DNA of 11,300 nucleotides from an uncultured Bacilli bacterium (GCA_947623845.1 CANQHM010000039.1:1-11300), one strand, 5' to 3'. Positions 1 to 7,322 are shown, counted from the stretch's first letter. The notes: generated by a model not told the origin, from the sequence alone. A program made the numbers and translations.

Positions 1-15
1 TTTGTACTAAAAAAT

Positions 16-40
16 TCCAAGGTTATCTTGGATTTTTTTT
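16..40 (+). terminator. Rho-independent terminator of an upstream gene
   Basis: A 6-bp perfect stem (TCCAAG 16-21, CTTGGA 27-32) with a 5-nt loop is followed by eight T residues (33-40). It presumably ends the gene lying before the window; no coding sequence of that gene can be assigned here. Confidence 0.75.
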
Positions 41-50
41 ATTCGTTAGG

Positions 51-80
51 TTGCGGACATAGTCCGCGGTATGTTATTAT
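51..80 (+). promoter_or_regulatory. Promoter of the kinase-like operon with an embedded inverted repeat
   Basis: An extended -10 element (TG at 72-73, TATTAT at 75-80) lies 18 bp downstream of a weak -35 match (TTGCGG, 51-56). A perfect 6-bp inverted repeat, GCGGACATAGTCCGC (53-67), overlaps the -35 and the spacer. That position suits a repressor operator or a DNA-binding site. The promoter is read from sequence only; the operator role is inferred. Confidence 0.5.
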
Positions 81-107
81 AAGCACTATCAAAAAGGGGT
101 TTTGCTT

Positions 108-941
108 ATGGAAAGAGTAGATTTAACCAAAAAAGACTTTGAAACTATGCGTCTTATTAGTGCGACGACGTCTTTAGTATGTGATAAAGATGGTAAAATG
201 TATAAAGTCTTTAATCCTATAAAAACTGATATTGATAATATGCAAGAAAAGATTATGTTAGGAGATAAATTAAATTTATACCATATTGAAAGACCGGAAG
301 AACTAATCTATATGCATAATAAATTTATTGGTTATACTTCTAAAAAATTTGAAGGCATAACTTTATTTACTTATCTATATGATTTTCTAGAATATGGTAA
401 ATCTTATAATATTGATCTTCTAGCTTTTATCTTTAAAGACCTAGAAGATATTGTGGCTCGAGCTAATAAAGAAGGTATTGTTATGCCTGATTTAGGCGGC
501 TTAAATAACTTCTTTGTTACCAAAAATGGTTTAAGATATATCGACTTTGGAGGTTTACAAATAGGAGATAAAAGAACCGAAGATTATTCTAGTTTATTAG
601 TCGGTAAAAACTGGTTAGAACTCTTTGACAATCCTAAATATTATAATAAAGATTATTTATTTACTAGTGAATTAGATAAAAAAAGTTTAATTTACTTATT
701 CTTTAGTATTGCTTTTAAAATTAAGTTAAAATTAGTTAAAGACTTACATAAAAAAGAAATTATCGTTAATTTATTTAAAGAACATAATATTAATGATGGT
801 AAATTAATGTATAAAGTATGGTTACTATCCCAAGAAGATCACCCTAATGAGTTTATTGCCGATGATATAAGAAGAATTGCTAAGGATTATAAAATAGTTA
901 CCAATATTAAAGAGGGTAAAAGAGTATTAGTAAGGAGATAA
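108..941 (+). CDS. Divergent kinase-fold protein, paralogue A
   Basis: A 277-residue soluble protein with the outline of a protein-kinase/aminoglycoside-phosphotransferase fold. MYKVF places Lys33 where the ATP-binding lysine would be. MPDL (Asp128), Asn133/Asn134 and IDFGG (Asp146) resemble the catalytic loop and the metal-binding DFG. Asp128 to Asp146 is 18 residues, the canonical distance, but the Asp-to-Asn step to Asn134 is one residue long and the glycine-rich loop is not evident. The ATG at 108 is preferred over an in-frame TTG at 102 because AAGGGG (94-99) is well spaced from it and the paralogue at 1350 starts the same way (MER, then a TKKD motif). It is first in an operon: the ribosome binding site of the next gene lies in its last codons. 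Substrate unknown; it could be an active kinase or a pseudokinase. Confidence 0.6.
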   Translation: MERVDLTKKDFETMRLISATTSLVCDKDGKMYKVFNPIKTDIDNMQEKIMLGDKLNLYHIERPEELIYMHNKFIGYTSKKFEGITLFTYLYDFLEYGKSYNIDLLAFIFKDLEDIVARANKEGIVMPDLGGLNNFFVTKNGLRYIDFGGLQIGDKRTEDYSSLLVGKNWLELFDNPKYYNKDYLFTSELDKKSLIYLFFSIAFKIKLKLVKDLHKKEIIVNLFKEHNINDGKLMYKVWLLSQEDHPNEFIADDIRRIAKDYKIVTNIKEGKRVLVRR

Positions 942-944
942 TTT

Positions 945-1316
945 ATGAAATGTATATATAATTATTTATCTTTACTAAGAGATGCTACTCTCCATTTCGC
1001 TAAAAAATATAAAGTAAGTAAAGAAGAGAGTTTATCTTTATCTTTAAAATGTTTAATTACTTGTTTAAGAATGGATAATAAATTTGTTAAGAATCATTTT
1101 AGCGCTTATTATTTAACTACTTTAGATAGATTATTTAAAGAAACTAAAGAAATACCCTTATTACCGTATATTAATGTTTTAAATGAAGTTGAAGTAATAA
1201 TATATTATTTAAATTTAAAGAAATTCCCTAAGTATCTTATTGGAGATATTTTAGGATTAGATGGTTATTATGTTGCAAATATTATTGATGGTATTGATAT
1301 GAAGTTAATGTCTTAA
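945..1316 (+). CDS. Small sigma-factor-like protein (tentative)
   Basis: A 123-residue protein without membrane segments. Residues about 5-65 (HFAKKYKVSKEE, then FSAYYLTTLDRLF) have the hydrophobic spacing of sigma-70 region 2. Residues 80-120 (EVEVIIYYL, then IGDILGLDGYYVANIIDGI) resemble a region 4 helix-turn-helix, with ILGLDGYYV at the turn. It is shorter than usual ECF sigma factors (about 160-200 residues) because the linker is nearly absent. AAGGAG (932-937) lies within the end of the preceding gene, and only 3 nt separate the two reading frames, so translation is probably coupled. It sits between two paralogous kinase-like genes, suggesting one functional unit. The fold assignment is by eye; it could instead be an unrelated helical protein. 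Confidence 0.4.
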   Translation: MKCIYNYLSLLRDATLHFAKKYKVSKEESLSLSLKCLITCLRMDNKFVKNHFSAYYLTTLDRLFKETKEIPLLPYINVLNEVEVIIYYLNLKKFPKYLIGDILGLDGYYVANIIDGIDMKLMS

Positions 1317-1349
1317 TATTAGTTTTTAACTTTACTAGAAAGGATTTTT

Positions 1350-2174
1350 ATGGAAAGAATTAATATAACTAAAAAAGATGCTCTAGATATGAATTTAGTA
1401 AGTCATACTAATTCTTTAGTTTGTAACAAAGATGGTATAATGTATAAAATTTTAAATCCCCGAAAAGTCGATTTAGATGCGGCGCGGAAGCGGATTTTAC
1501 TTGCCGATAAACTAAATTTATATGGTATTGAACGCCCCGAATCAGAACTTTATTTAAATGGTAAATTTGTCGGGTTTACTAGTAAAGAAGAAAAAGGAAT
1601 TACTTTAAGAAATTATTTAGATATGATATTGGAAAAGAAGAATCCTCATACCTTAGAAGTTATTGCTTATCTTTTTAAAGATTTAGAAACCATTATTAAA
1701 AGAGCGAATGCCGAAGGTATCGTAATGCCCGATTTAGGAAGTGATGGTAATATTATGATTACCAAACATGGTCTTAAATATATTGATTATATGGGCTTGC
1801 AAATAAAGAAAGAGCGAACGGACGATATTTCTAGTTTAGTTACTCATGATGGATGGTCTAATTTATTTGGATGTTATAAGTATTTTACTAATGATTATTT
1901 GTATACTAGTGAATTAGATAAAGCTTCTCTAATTTATCTTTTATTTTCTCATGTTTTTAAAATAAAATTAGTAAATCTAAATGGTTTAGGCCATTACGAA
2001 ACGGTAAAATGGATATGTAATAGTTTAAATATTTACGATGAAAAATTAATTTATAAAGTTTGGGCTTTATATCAAGATAAACTTCCTAATGAGTTTATTG
2101 CAGAAGACCTAGCAAGAATTGCGGAACATTTTAAAATAGGTAATGAACCAGAACGTTTATTAGTAAGAAAGTAA
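1350..2174 (+). CDS. Divergent kinase-fold protein, paralogue B
   Basis: A 274-residue paralogue of the protein at 108-941, alignable almost without gaps and with key positions at the same numbers: Lys33 (MYKIL), Asp128 (MPDLG), Asn134 (GNIMI) and Asp146 (IDYMG). Here the DFG glycine is replaced (DYM), while the catalytic-loop Asp and Asn look more canonical than in paralogue A. Shared blocks include SLVC.KDG.MYK, DKLNLY.IERPE, KDLE and NEFIA.D. The start is set by AGAAAGGA (1337-1344). No terminator separates it from the upstream gene (33-nt gap), so the three genes are probably one operon produced by tandem duplication around the middle gene. Activity and substrate are unknown. Confidence 0.6.
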   Translation: MERINITKKDALDMNLVSHTNSLVCNKDGIMYKILNPRKVDLDAARKRILLADKLNLYGIERPESELYLNGKFVGFTSKEEKGITLRNYLDMILEKKNPHTLEVIAYLFKDLETIIKRANAEGIVMPDLGSDGNIMITKHGLKYIDYMGLQIKKERTDDISSLVTHDGWSNLFGCYKYFTNDYLYTSELDKASLIYLLFSHVFKIKLVNLNGLGHYETVKWICNSLNIYDEKLIYKVWALYQDKLPNEFIAEDLARIAEHFKIGNEPERLLVRK

Positions 2175-2211
2175 ACTTATGCAATAATTCTATATTTTTT
2201 TAATTAATTTT

Positions 2212-2219
2212 TGTATAAT
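2212..2219 (+). promoter_or_regulatory. lepA promoter (-10 element)
   Basis: A perfect TATAAT (2214-2219), preceded directly by TG, lies 19 bp before the start-proximal ribosome binding site, in a very AT-rich stretch. No convincing -35 box is visible at the expected distance. Confidence 0.6.
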
Positions 2220-2238
2220 AGATAAGTAGGTGATGGCG

Positions 2239-4038
2239 ATGAAACAAGACCATATAAGAAATTTTTCTATTATTGCGCATATAGATCACGGCAAAAGTAC
2301 GCTTGCGGACCGAATTTTAGAAATTACGGGTGGCGTTAGTAAAAGAGAAATGAAAGATCAATTACTAGATAGTATGGACTTAGAAAGAGAAAGAGGTATT
2401 ACTATTAAATTAAATGCGGTTGAACTGCACTATAATTATCATAATGAAGATTATGTTTTGCATTTAATTGATACTCCAGGTCATGTCGATTTCTCATATG
2501 AAGTAAGTAGAAGTTTAGCTGCTTGTGAGGGGGCTATCTTAGTAGTTGATGCCGCCCAAGGTATTGAAGCCCAAACGCTAGCAAATCTTTATTTGGCACT
2601 AGAAAATGATTTAACTATCATCCCCGTTATTAATAAAATTGATTTACCTAATGCTGATGTTCCCAAAGTTACGGAAGAATTATGTAGTGTTCTAGGTTTT
2701 AAAAAAGAAGATATCTTATTATGTTCTGGCAAAACGGGTGTAGGAGTAAAAGAATTACTTGATGCCGTCGTTGAAAGAATAAATCCCCCTAAAGACTTAT
2801 CTCATGAACCAACTAAAGCTTTAATCTTTGATAGCTACTTTGATGCTTATCGTGGGGTAGTGGCGTTAGTAAAAGTTGTCTCTGGTAGTTTAAAAGTTAA
2901 AGATAAGATTCAAATGATGGCAAGTGGTAAAGTTTATGAACTTATCGAAGCTGGTGTTAATACCCCAAAAGAAGTTAAAAAAGATGAACTTGTTTGCGGG
3001 GAAGTTGGTTGGATTGCGGGTTCTATAAAAGAAATTGAATATGTTAAAGTAGGCGATACTATTACTACTACAAGAAATCCCGCTAAAGAAGCCTTACCTG
3101 GTTATCATGAAATGAAACCTATGGTCTATTCGGGTTTATTCCCAACTATTCCTAATAAATATCCTGCTTTAAAAGAAGCCTTAGAAAAACTAAAACTTAA
3201 TGATGCTTCCTTAATTTTTGAACCTGAAACTTCTGATGCTCTAGGTTTTGGTTTTAGATGTGGTTTCTTAGGTTTATTGCATATGGAAATAATTATGAGT
3301 CGTATTGAAAGAGAATTTGATATCGATATTATTGCGACCAGTCCTAGTGTTATATATAAAGTTACCATGACAAATGGAGAAGAAATAACGGTGGCTTCTC
3401 CTAGTAAAATGCCTGATAAAGTAAAAATAGCCAAAGTAGAAGAACCCTATATTAGAACTAATATCTTTGTTCCTAGTGAGTATATCGGTCCAATTATGGA
3501 ATTATGTCAAGATAAACGGGGGACTTATATTAGTATGGATTACTTAAATGAAACCAGAGTTAATATTCACTATGATATCCCTTTAGCGGAAATAGTATAT
3601 GATTTCTTTGATCGTCTAAAAAGTACTACTAAGGGTTATGCTTCATTTGATTATGAATTTGTGGGTTATAAAGAAAGTAATCTAGTTAAAATGGATATTT
3701 TAATTAATGGGGAGATTGTCGATGCCCTATCTTTAATCGTTCATAAAGATTTTGCGTATGATCGCGGTAAAAAGATTGTTACAAGTTTAAGAAAAATTAT
3801 TCCTAGACAATTATTCCAAGTTCCTATTCAAGCAAGTATTGGCACTAAAGTAATTGCTCGTGAAAATATTAGTGCTATGCGTAAAAATGTCTTAGCTAAA
3901 TGTTATGGAGGAGACGTTTCACGTAAGAAAAAACTTCTAGAACAACAAAAGGAAGGTAAAAAACGTATGAAAATGGTTGGTAGCGTTGAAATTCCTCAAG
4001 AAGCCTTCCTAGCAGTTTTAAAAAGTGGCGATGAATAA
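2239..4038 (+). CDS. lepA: Elongation factor 4 (LepA), translation GTPase
   Basis: A ribosome-dependent GTPase that back-translocates or remodels stalled ribosomes and aids initiation and ribosome maturation. At 599 residues it is full length for the family. The G-domain motifs are intact: G1 AHIDHGKST (13-21), G2 RGIT (52-55), G3 DTPGH (78-82), G4 NKID (132-135) and G5 SGK (163-165, where many homologues have SAK). The LepA-specific C-terminus is present, including the conserved [19 protein letters not shown] segment and the Lys-rich stretch after it. The ATG at 2239 is chosen because AGGTGA (2228-2233) precedes it at the right distance and the protein then begins [12 protein letters not shown], as in other LepA proteins; the in-frame GTG at 2230 overlaps that site. 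It is probably a monocistronic unit, with its own -10 element and a terminator over its stop codon. Confidence 0.97.
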   Translation: MKQDHIRNFSIIAHIDHGKSTLADRILEITGGVSKREMKDQLLDSMDLERERGITIKLNAVELHYNYHNEDYVLHLIDTPGHVDFSYEVSRSLAACEGAILVVDAAQGIEAQTLANLYLALENDLTIIPVINKIDLPNADVPKVTEELCSVLGFKKEDILLCSGKTGVGVKELLDAVVERINPPKDLSHEPTKALIFDSYFDAYRGVVALVKVVSGSLKVKDKIQMMASGKVYELIEAGVNTPKEVKKDELVCGEVGWIAGSIKEIEYVKVGDTITTTRNPAKEALPGYHEMKPMVYSGLFPTIPNKYPALKEALEKLKLNDASLIFEPETSDALGFGFRCGFLGLLHMEIIMSRIEREFDIDIIATSPSVIYKVTMTNGEEITVASPSKMPDKVKIAKVEEPYIRTNIFVPSEYIGPIMELCQDKRGTYISMDYLNETRVNIHYDIPLAEIVYDFFDRLKSTTKGYASFDYEFVGYKESNLVKMDILINGEIVDALSLIVHKDFAYDRGKKIVTSLRKIIPRQLFQVPIQASIGTKVIARENISAMRKNVLAKCYGGDVSRKKKLLEQQKEGKKRMKMVGSVEIPQEAFLAVLKSGDE

Positions 4039-4070
4039 AGTATATTGTAAAAGATATACTTTTATTTTTT
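4037..4070 (+). terminator. lepA terminator
   Basis: A 9-bp perfect stem (AAAGTATAT 4037-4045, ATATACTTT 4054-4062) with an 8-nt loop is followed by a T-rich tail. The left arm overlaps the last bases of the lepA stop codon. Confidence 0.8.
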
Positions 4071-4082
4071 TAAAATTTATAT

Positions 4083-4088
4083 TATACT
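4083..4088 (+). promoter_or_regulatory. Putative -10 element for the membrane protein gene
   Basis: TATACT (5 of 6 matches to TATAAT) lies between the lepA terminator and the ribosome binding site AAAGGAG (4101-4107). No clear -35 box is visible, and nearby alternatives such as TATTAT cannot be excluded. Confidence 0.35.
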
Positions 4089-4116
4089 TATTATAGAATA
4101 AAAGGAGTTAAGACTT

Positions 4117-5082
4117 ATGAATAATGAAGAACAAGTAACTAATGAATCCCCTAAAGTAGAAGAAACCCCAAGTGAAGTAAAAGAAGAAACTAAAGAAGTA
4201 GTAAAAGAAACTGGTTTTGTATTAACTGATGATAATATTCCTAAATTTAAAGAACCCCTAAAACCTCTTCCTGTCGAACAAAAGAAAAAAGGCCCATCTT
4301 TAATTATCATTTTATTATTAGTAGCACTTATTATTGGTGGTGGTATCTTTGGAGTTAAATATTATATGGATAGCAAAAATAAAAAAGAAAATCCTGAAAA
4401 AGTATTTCCACCTACTGATACCATTACTTTTACTGATGCGGAATTAGAAAGTCTTTTAACTTATTTACCATTTTCAACTTATAGTAATCTATTTGAATCA
4501 ACCTTTATAACTAAAGATGCTATCGATCCTAAAATCTTATTATATAAAGCGATAAGTAATAACTTTAATAACGATTATGAATGCAGTCAAGCCAAACCTT
4601 GTGCGATGCTGGTTAGTGATTACCAAAATGTTACTCCTGAAACTAGTAATTTTGCCATTTTAAAAAATTCTAAAATAGATGAATATTTATTAAAAATGTA
4701 TAATACTTCTATAAATAATTATACTTTAACTGATAGGATGCCATTAAATTATGGAACCCCAGTATATTACTACTTCCGTGATGGGTTCTATGCTTATGAT
4801 GCAACTCCTGCGAATTACGAATATTATTACAAAATTAGAAATTATGAAATTGTTGGTGAAGATGTAAATATAAATATTTATGTGGCAGGTCATAATTTAA
4901 GTGATGATAGTATCTATGATTTTATAAATAAAGATCTTAAATATAGTAAAGAAAATTATCTAGAATCTAATGCTAAAAGCTATTTTGAAGATCATAGCGA
5001 AGAATTTACTTTATACCAAAATAATTATCTAAAAGGGGAGAATGGTTATTATTGGAATTCTACTACTGTTTTAGAACAATAG
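4117..5082 (+). CDS. Single-pass membrane protein with extracellular domain, unknown function
   Basis: A 321-residue protein not recognised as a known family. Residues 1-55 are Glu/Lys-rich, acidic and probably disordered. A KKK stop-transfer-like flank precedes one transmembrane helix (about 60-81, SLIIILLLVALIIGGGIFGV). The remaining 240 residues should be outside the cell: Asn/Tyr-rich, with two cysteines (156 and 162) close enough for a disulfide. The inside-negative tail with basic residues at the helix edge supports N-in topology. Start from AAAGGAG (4101-4107). Codon use matches lepA rather than the downstream block, so it looks like a resident gene. No terminator is visible after its TAG stop. 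An envelope or cell-wall role is plausible but unproven. Confidence 0.75.
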   Translation: MNNEEQVTNESPKVEETPSEVKEETKEVVKETGFVLTDDNIPKFKEPLKPLPVEQKKKGPSLIIILLLVALIIGGGIFGVKYYMDSKNKKENPEKVFPPTDTITFTDAELESLLTYLPFSTYSNLFESTFITKDAIDPKILLYKAISNNFNNDYECSQAKPCAMLVSDYQNVTPETSNFAILKNSKIDEYLLKMYNTSINNYTLTDRMPLNYGTPVYYYFRDGFYAYDATPANYEYYYKIRNYEIVGEDVNINIYVAGHNLSDDSIYDFINKDLKYSKENYLESNAKSYFEDHSEEFTLYQNNYLKGENGYYWNSTTVLEQ

Positions 5083-5084
5083 TA

Positions 5085-5102
5085 TTTACATCATTTACGT
5101 TT
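5085..5102 (+). repeat. Left copy of island-flanking inverted repeat
   Basis: TTTACAT-C-ATTTACGTTT. Its reverse complement recurs at 10701-10720 as AAACGTAAAT-AAT-ATGTAAA: two blocks of 10 and 7 bases are identical and only the spacer (1 or 3 nt) differs. The pair brackets the block with atypical codon use. Confidence 0.45.
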
Positions 5103-5139
5103 TGCGACAAAGTTTACTATATTAATTATAATTAAGATA

Positions 5140-5148
5140 TGTTATAAT
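5140..5148 (+). promoter_or_regulatory. Extended -10 promoter of the 12-residue peptide gene
   Basis: TG (5140-5141), one base, then a perfect TATAAT (5143-5148): an ideal extended -10 element, which can work without a -35 box; none is obvious. Transcription would start near 5155 and produce an RNA of about 120 nt ending at the terminator at 5242-5274. Confidence 0.7.
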
Positions 5149-5179
5149 ATAATTAGAATAGAAAGGAGGCTAGCCGACC

Positions 5180-5218
5180 ATGGGAGGATTCTGGGCTTGG
5201 TTAAAAAGATTCCTATAA
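5180..5218 (+). CDS. 12-residue Trp-rich cationic peptide (small ORF)
   Basis: ATG at 5180 encodes MGGFWAWLKRFL, then tandem TAA and TAG stops. The start is preceded by AAAGGAGG (5162-5169), a near-perfect Shine-Dalgarno at 10-nt spacing, and by an extended -10 promoter; a strong terminator follows. The unit therefore has all the parts of an expressed gene and holds nothing else. The peptide has no leader, carries +2 from K9 and R10 and has four aromatic residues, giving an amphipathic, membrane-active look. It lies just upstream of a membrane-bound XRE regulator. Possible roles: intracellular or exported signal, leaderless antimicrobial, type I toxin-like peptide, or a leader peptide with two Trp codons in an attenuator, although no trp gene follows. 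The RNA itself could be the functional product. Confidence 0.55.
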   Translation: MGGFWAWLKRFL

Positions 5219-5240
5219 TAGTTAAATAACTATTAGGAAT
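5209..5240 (+). other. Hairpin over the stop codons of the peptide gene
   Basis: The left arm (5209-5224) and right arm (5227-5240) pair over 14 positions with a 2-nt bulge (TA at 5216-5217). The stem covers the last two codons and both stop codons, so a terminating ribosome would melt it. It lies just upstream of the terminator hairpin and could influence it or stabilise the short transcript. Confidence 0.55.
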
Positions 5241-5241
5241 G

Positions 5242-5274
5242 AAAAGTTCTACGATTAAAAAGTAGAACTTTTTT
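5242..5274 (+). terminator. Strong terminator of the peptide transcript
   Basis: An 11-bp perfect stem (AAAAGTTCTAC 5242-5252, GTAGAACTTTT 5262-5272) with a 9-nt loop runs into a T tract ending at 5274. Confidence 0.9.
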
Positions 5275-5300
5275 GTTATTACAAATTGCGTCAGTAACAT

Positions 5301-5329
5301 TTGCTTTGCAATAAATAAGTATTTATTAT
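5301..5329 (+). promoter_or_regulatory. Promoter of the XRE regulator with a palindrome at the -10
   Basis: TTGCTT (5301-5306) and TATTAT (5324-5329) are 17 bp apart. An 8-bp inverted repeat, AATAAATA-AG-TATTTATT (5310-5327), fills the spacer and overlaps the -10. This suits autoregulation, but such A/T palindromes also arise by chance in AT-rich DNA. Confidence 0.45.
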
Positions 5330-5356
5330 AAAATATTAATTGTTGGGAGTGGTATT

Positions 5357-6460
5357 ATGGATTATCAAAAGTGTGGTAAATTTTTAACAGATTTAAGAAA
5401 GAAGAAAGGTTTAACGCAACAAGATTTAGCTGAAAAAATCAATTATAGTGACAAAACAATAAGTAGATGGGAACGGGGCGACTCATTTCCTACTGATATA
5501 GCAGTATTAAAATCTTTATCAAAAGAATTAAACGTTAGTATAGAAGAATTAATGTATGGTGGAAGAAAAACTAAAGAAAATTCTAAAAATGTTGATAATA
5601 TAATCGTAAAAGAATATGAAAAACAACATAGTTCATTAAAAAAATCTAAACTTAAAAATAAAATATTCTTATTAGTATTTATATTAATATTAATTAGTTC
5701 AATATTTTCAGTATTGTATTTTGGATTTTATAGAAATAGTATTAAAATTTATAAGTTAACTATAGACGATACTGAAGGTATTTTAAAAAACAATTCGTTT
5801 ATTTTAATAGAAACTAAAGATAAAGCATTTTTAAATTTTAGTAAATTAGAAACCATTAATAACGAAATAATAGACTATATTCATTTTTATTATATAGACG
5901 ATGAAAAAGAAAATGATATTATATCATTTAGTAACGATAATATGCTATTAAGTGAATTAAGTGGATATAGTGAATATAATTTAGATAAAATAGATATATC
6001 AAATTTGCATATAGAAATATCAATTAATAGTATTAAATATGATTGGAAGATTAATAAAGAATTGATATATTCCAATACTAATTTATTTCCTGAAAAAGAA
6101 GAATTTATTGGTGCTGATAAGAACAAAATTGTAGAAAAAAATAATGAAGATTATACAAGTTTTTTACTAGATAATGGATTTCATGAAGAGGTCCCTAATA
6201 TTTTTAAGATAGAAAAAGATGAAGAGGTAATTGAAGTATCTTTAGAAACTAAATCAATAAGCATTATAGTGGATAGAGGAGATTTAAGTTTTAACATACT
6301 AGCATCGGCAATTGACGATAATATAAATGTAATAAATTACAATAGTAATATAAAAAATGATTATAATAATATTACTGAAGAAAAAAATTGCCAAGTAGAA
6401 CAATGTAATGTTATAGAAGATTATATAATGTATATTAATTATCTTAGAAATAACTACTAA
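5357..6460 (+). CDS. Membrane-anchored XRE-family transcriptional regulator
   Basis: A 367-residue one-component sensor candidate. Residues 6-67 are a canonical Cro/C1-type helix-turn-helix (LRKKKGLTQQDLAEKI, then DKTISRWERG), ending with the usual DIAVLKSLSKELNVSIEEL helices. A Lys-rich linker leads to one transmembrane helix (about 102-124). The C-terminal 240 residues should be outside the cell; they are Asn/Asp/Ile-rich, match no fold I recognise and carry two cysteines (345, 350). This layout would let an extracellular ligand control DNA binding at the membrane. GGGAG (5345-5349) sets the start. The gene has its own promoter and a terminator, and lies just upstream of two transcription units sharing operator-like motifs, its likely targets. 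TCA and ACA codons are frequent, unlike in lepA. Confidence 0.85.
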   Translation: MDYQKCGKFLTDLRKKKGLTQQDLAEKINYSDKTISRWERGDSFPTDIAVLKSLSKELNVSIEELMYGGRKTKENSKNVDNIIVKEYEKQHSSLKKSKLKNKIFLLVFILILISSIFSVLYFGFYRNSIKIYKLTIDDTEGILKNNSFILIETKDKAFLNFSKLETINNEIIDYIHFYYIDDEKENDIISFSNDNMLLSELSGYSEYNLDKIDISNLHIEISINSIKYDWKINKELIYSNTNLFPEKEEFIGADKNKIVEKNNEDYTSFLLDNGFHEEVPNIFKIEKDEEVIEVSLETKSISIIVDRGDLSFNILASAIDDNINVINYNSNIKNDYNNITEEKNCQVEQCNVIEDYIMYINYLRNNY

Positions 6461-6503
6461 TTCTCGTATTATTAGAGCATATTCTCAAAATACGAGAATT
6501 TTT
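6461..6503 (+). terminator. Terminator of the XRE regulator gene
   Basis: A perfect 10-bp stem (TTCTCGTATT 6461-6470, AATACGAGAA 6489-6498) with an 18-nt loop is followed by five T residues. Its right arm is part of the operator-like motif at 6482-6498, so terminator and protein-binding site may share bases. Confidence 0.8.
6482..6498 (+). promoter_or_regulatory. Operator-like motif, copy 1
   Basis: TTCTCAAAATACGAGAA: 5-bp half sites TTCTC and GAGAA around a 7-nt core. The first 16 bases recur at 7266-7281 with one change, again just after a gene end and upstream of the next promoter. Candidate binding site for the neighbouring XRE regulator (inferred). Confidence 0.4.
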
Positions 6504-6515
6504 CTTACAAAAAAA

Positions 6516-6540
6516 TGCTAATATTTATTGTGGAAGGAGA
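6516..6540 (+). promoter_or_regulatory. Putative extended -10 promoter and ribosome binding site of the secreted-protein gene
   Basis: TG-C-TAATAT (6516-6524) has the extended -10 layout and is followed 4 nt after its final T by GTGGAAGG. The same arrangement recurs at 7323-7345. Transcription would start near 6531, putting GGAAGGAGA (6532-6540) at the very 5' end of the message. Confidence 0.4.
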
Positions 6541-6550
6541 GCGATTAGTT

Positions 6551-7237
6551 TTGAAAAAAGTAATAATTATTATGTTAAGTTTTTTATTACCCACAATAGT
6601 AAGTGCTAAAACTATAACAAATAAGAATAATGTACAAATGGAAGAAGATACTTATAATAAATTATGTGAGATTTTTCCTAAAGAGTTTGTTGAAGAACTA
6701 GACGATGCCAGGTATAATTCAATAATGGAAAATAATTTAACTGACGTTGAAATTGTAACCTCTAATCCAATATCTTTAATGAGTACAATTATAGATAATA
6801 CATATAAAACATTATCTATAGTCAAAGTAGGAAGTCTAGTCACAATAAAATTAGAATGGAAAAAAGAGCCAAAGTATCATTCTTACGACGTGATTGGTTA
6901 TAGATTATCTGGTAATATAACTGCTAGCAATCAATACTTTCAACAAATATATAATGGTTCAAATGTATCTACTGATAACTATTATTTGAACTATCCAAAT
7001 GGATACGGAGCATCATTTAAGTTACAGAATGGACTTGCTAAAGTTATTATTTTATCTTTTAGATATACGGGTACAGGGACAGTATATGCTAGTTATCAAC
7101 ATGCTACTGCTAATGTAACTTTAGCTACAAGCAAAGATTATAGTATTTCTTCTGCAGGATATGGTAGTGTATTTAATTTTAGTAATTATGCAAAGCAATA
7201 TTATGATAATATGGCTGGCGTTTATATTGGTATATAA
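6551..7237 (+). CDS. Secreted protein of unknown function
   Basis: TTG at 6551 is chosen because GGAAGGAGA (6532-6540) precedes it and the protein then starts as a textbook signal peptide (basic LKK start, hydrophobic core VIIIMLSFLLPTIV, SA before the probable cleavage near residue 18). The longer in-frame start at 6515 has no ribosome binding site and would bury the signal. The mature part (about 210 residues) has a charged region (about 20-75), then a Gly/Ser/Thr/Tyr-rich, probably beta-rich part with no membrane helix (TGTGTVYASYQHATANVTL, then SSAGYGSVFNF). There is no lipobox and no sortase signal. It has its own terminator and lies between the membrane regulator and an ABC operon that shares its promoter motifs. 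A ligand-binding, effector or immunity role is possible; no family recognised. Confidence 0.7.
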   Translation: MKKVIIIMLSFLLPTIVSAKTITNKNNVQMEEDTYNKLCEIFPKEFVEELDDARYNSIMENNLTDVEIVTSNPISLMSTIIDNTYKTLSIVKVGSLVTIKLEWKKEPKYHSYDVIGYRLSGNITASNQYFQQIYNGSNVSTDNYYLNYPNGYGASFKLQNGLAKVIILSFRYTGTGTVYASYQHATANVTLATSKDYSISSAGYGSVFNFSNYAKQYYDNMAGVYIGI

Positions 7238-7262
7238 AGTTATCAAAAAAGATAACTTTTTT
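7236..7262 (+). terminator. Terminator of the secreted-protein gene
   Basis: A 9-bp perfect stem (AAAGTTATC 7236-7244, GATAACTTT 7251-7259) with an A6 loop and a T tail to 7262; the left arm starts in the stop codon. Confidence 0.85.
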
Positions 7263-7265
7263 AAA

Positions 7266-7281
7266 TTCTCAAAATATGAGA
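7266..7281 (+). promoter_or_regulatory. Operator-like motif, copy 2
   Basis: TTCTCAAAATATGAGA differs from copy 1 (6482-6497) at one base, and that change still leaves the outer half sites. It lies upstream of the putative ABC operon promoter. No T tract follows, so it is not simply a terminator here, which supports a binding-site reading. Confidence 0.4.
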
Positions 7282-7322
7282 GAAAATTCTAATGATATGT
7301 CCATAAAATTTTAAGATTTTTG

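Noticed and set aside
1..10. Possible last codons of an upstream gene (TTG TAC TAA)
   Set aside because: Ten bases are not enough to assign a reading frame, although the terminator at 16-40 shows that a gene ends nearby.
3126..3434. Minus-strand ORF of 102 codons inside lepA, and similar antisense ORFs at 4077-4310, 5890-6126, 6652-6843, 9313-9690, 10161-10394 and 10863-11078
   Set aside because: All lie antisense to well-supported genes or their edges, lack convincing ribosome binding sites and show composition expected of shadow frames.
5180..5274. Tryptophan attenuator (two Trp codons followed by two hairpins)
   Set aside because: No tryptophan gene follows, the downstream regulator has its own promoter, and the two hairpins are not alternatives to each other (no shared arm).
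6515..6550. A possible leader-peptide pair: MLIFIVEGERLV here and MLVLKVEGKNLL at 7322-7357
   Set aside because: The similarity comes from a shared noncoding promoter-like repeat; neither start has a ribosome binding site, and both simply extend the real genes in frame.
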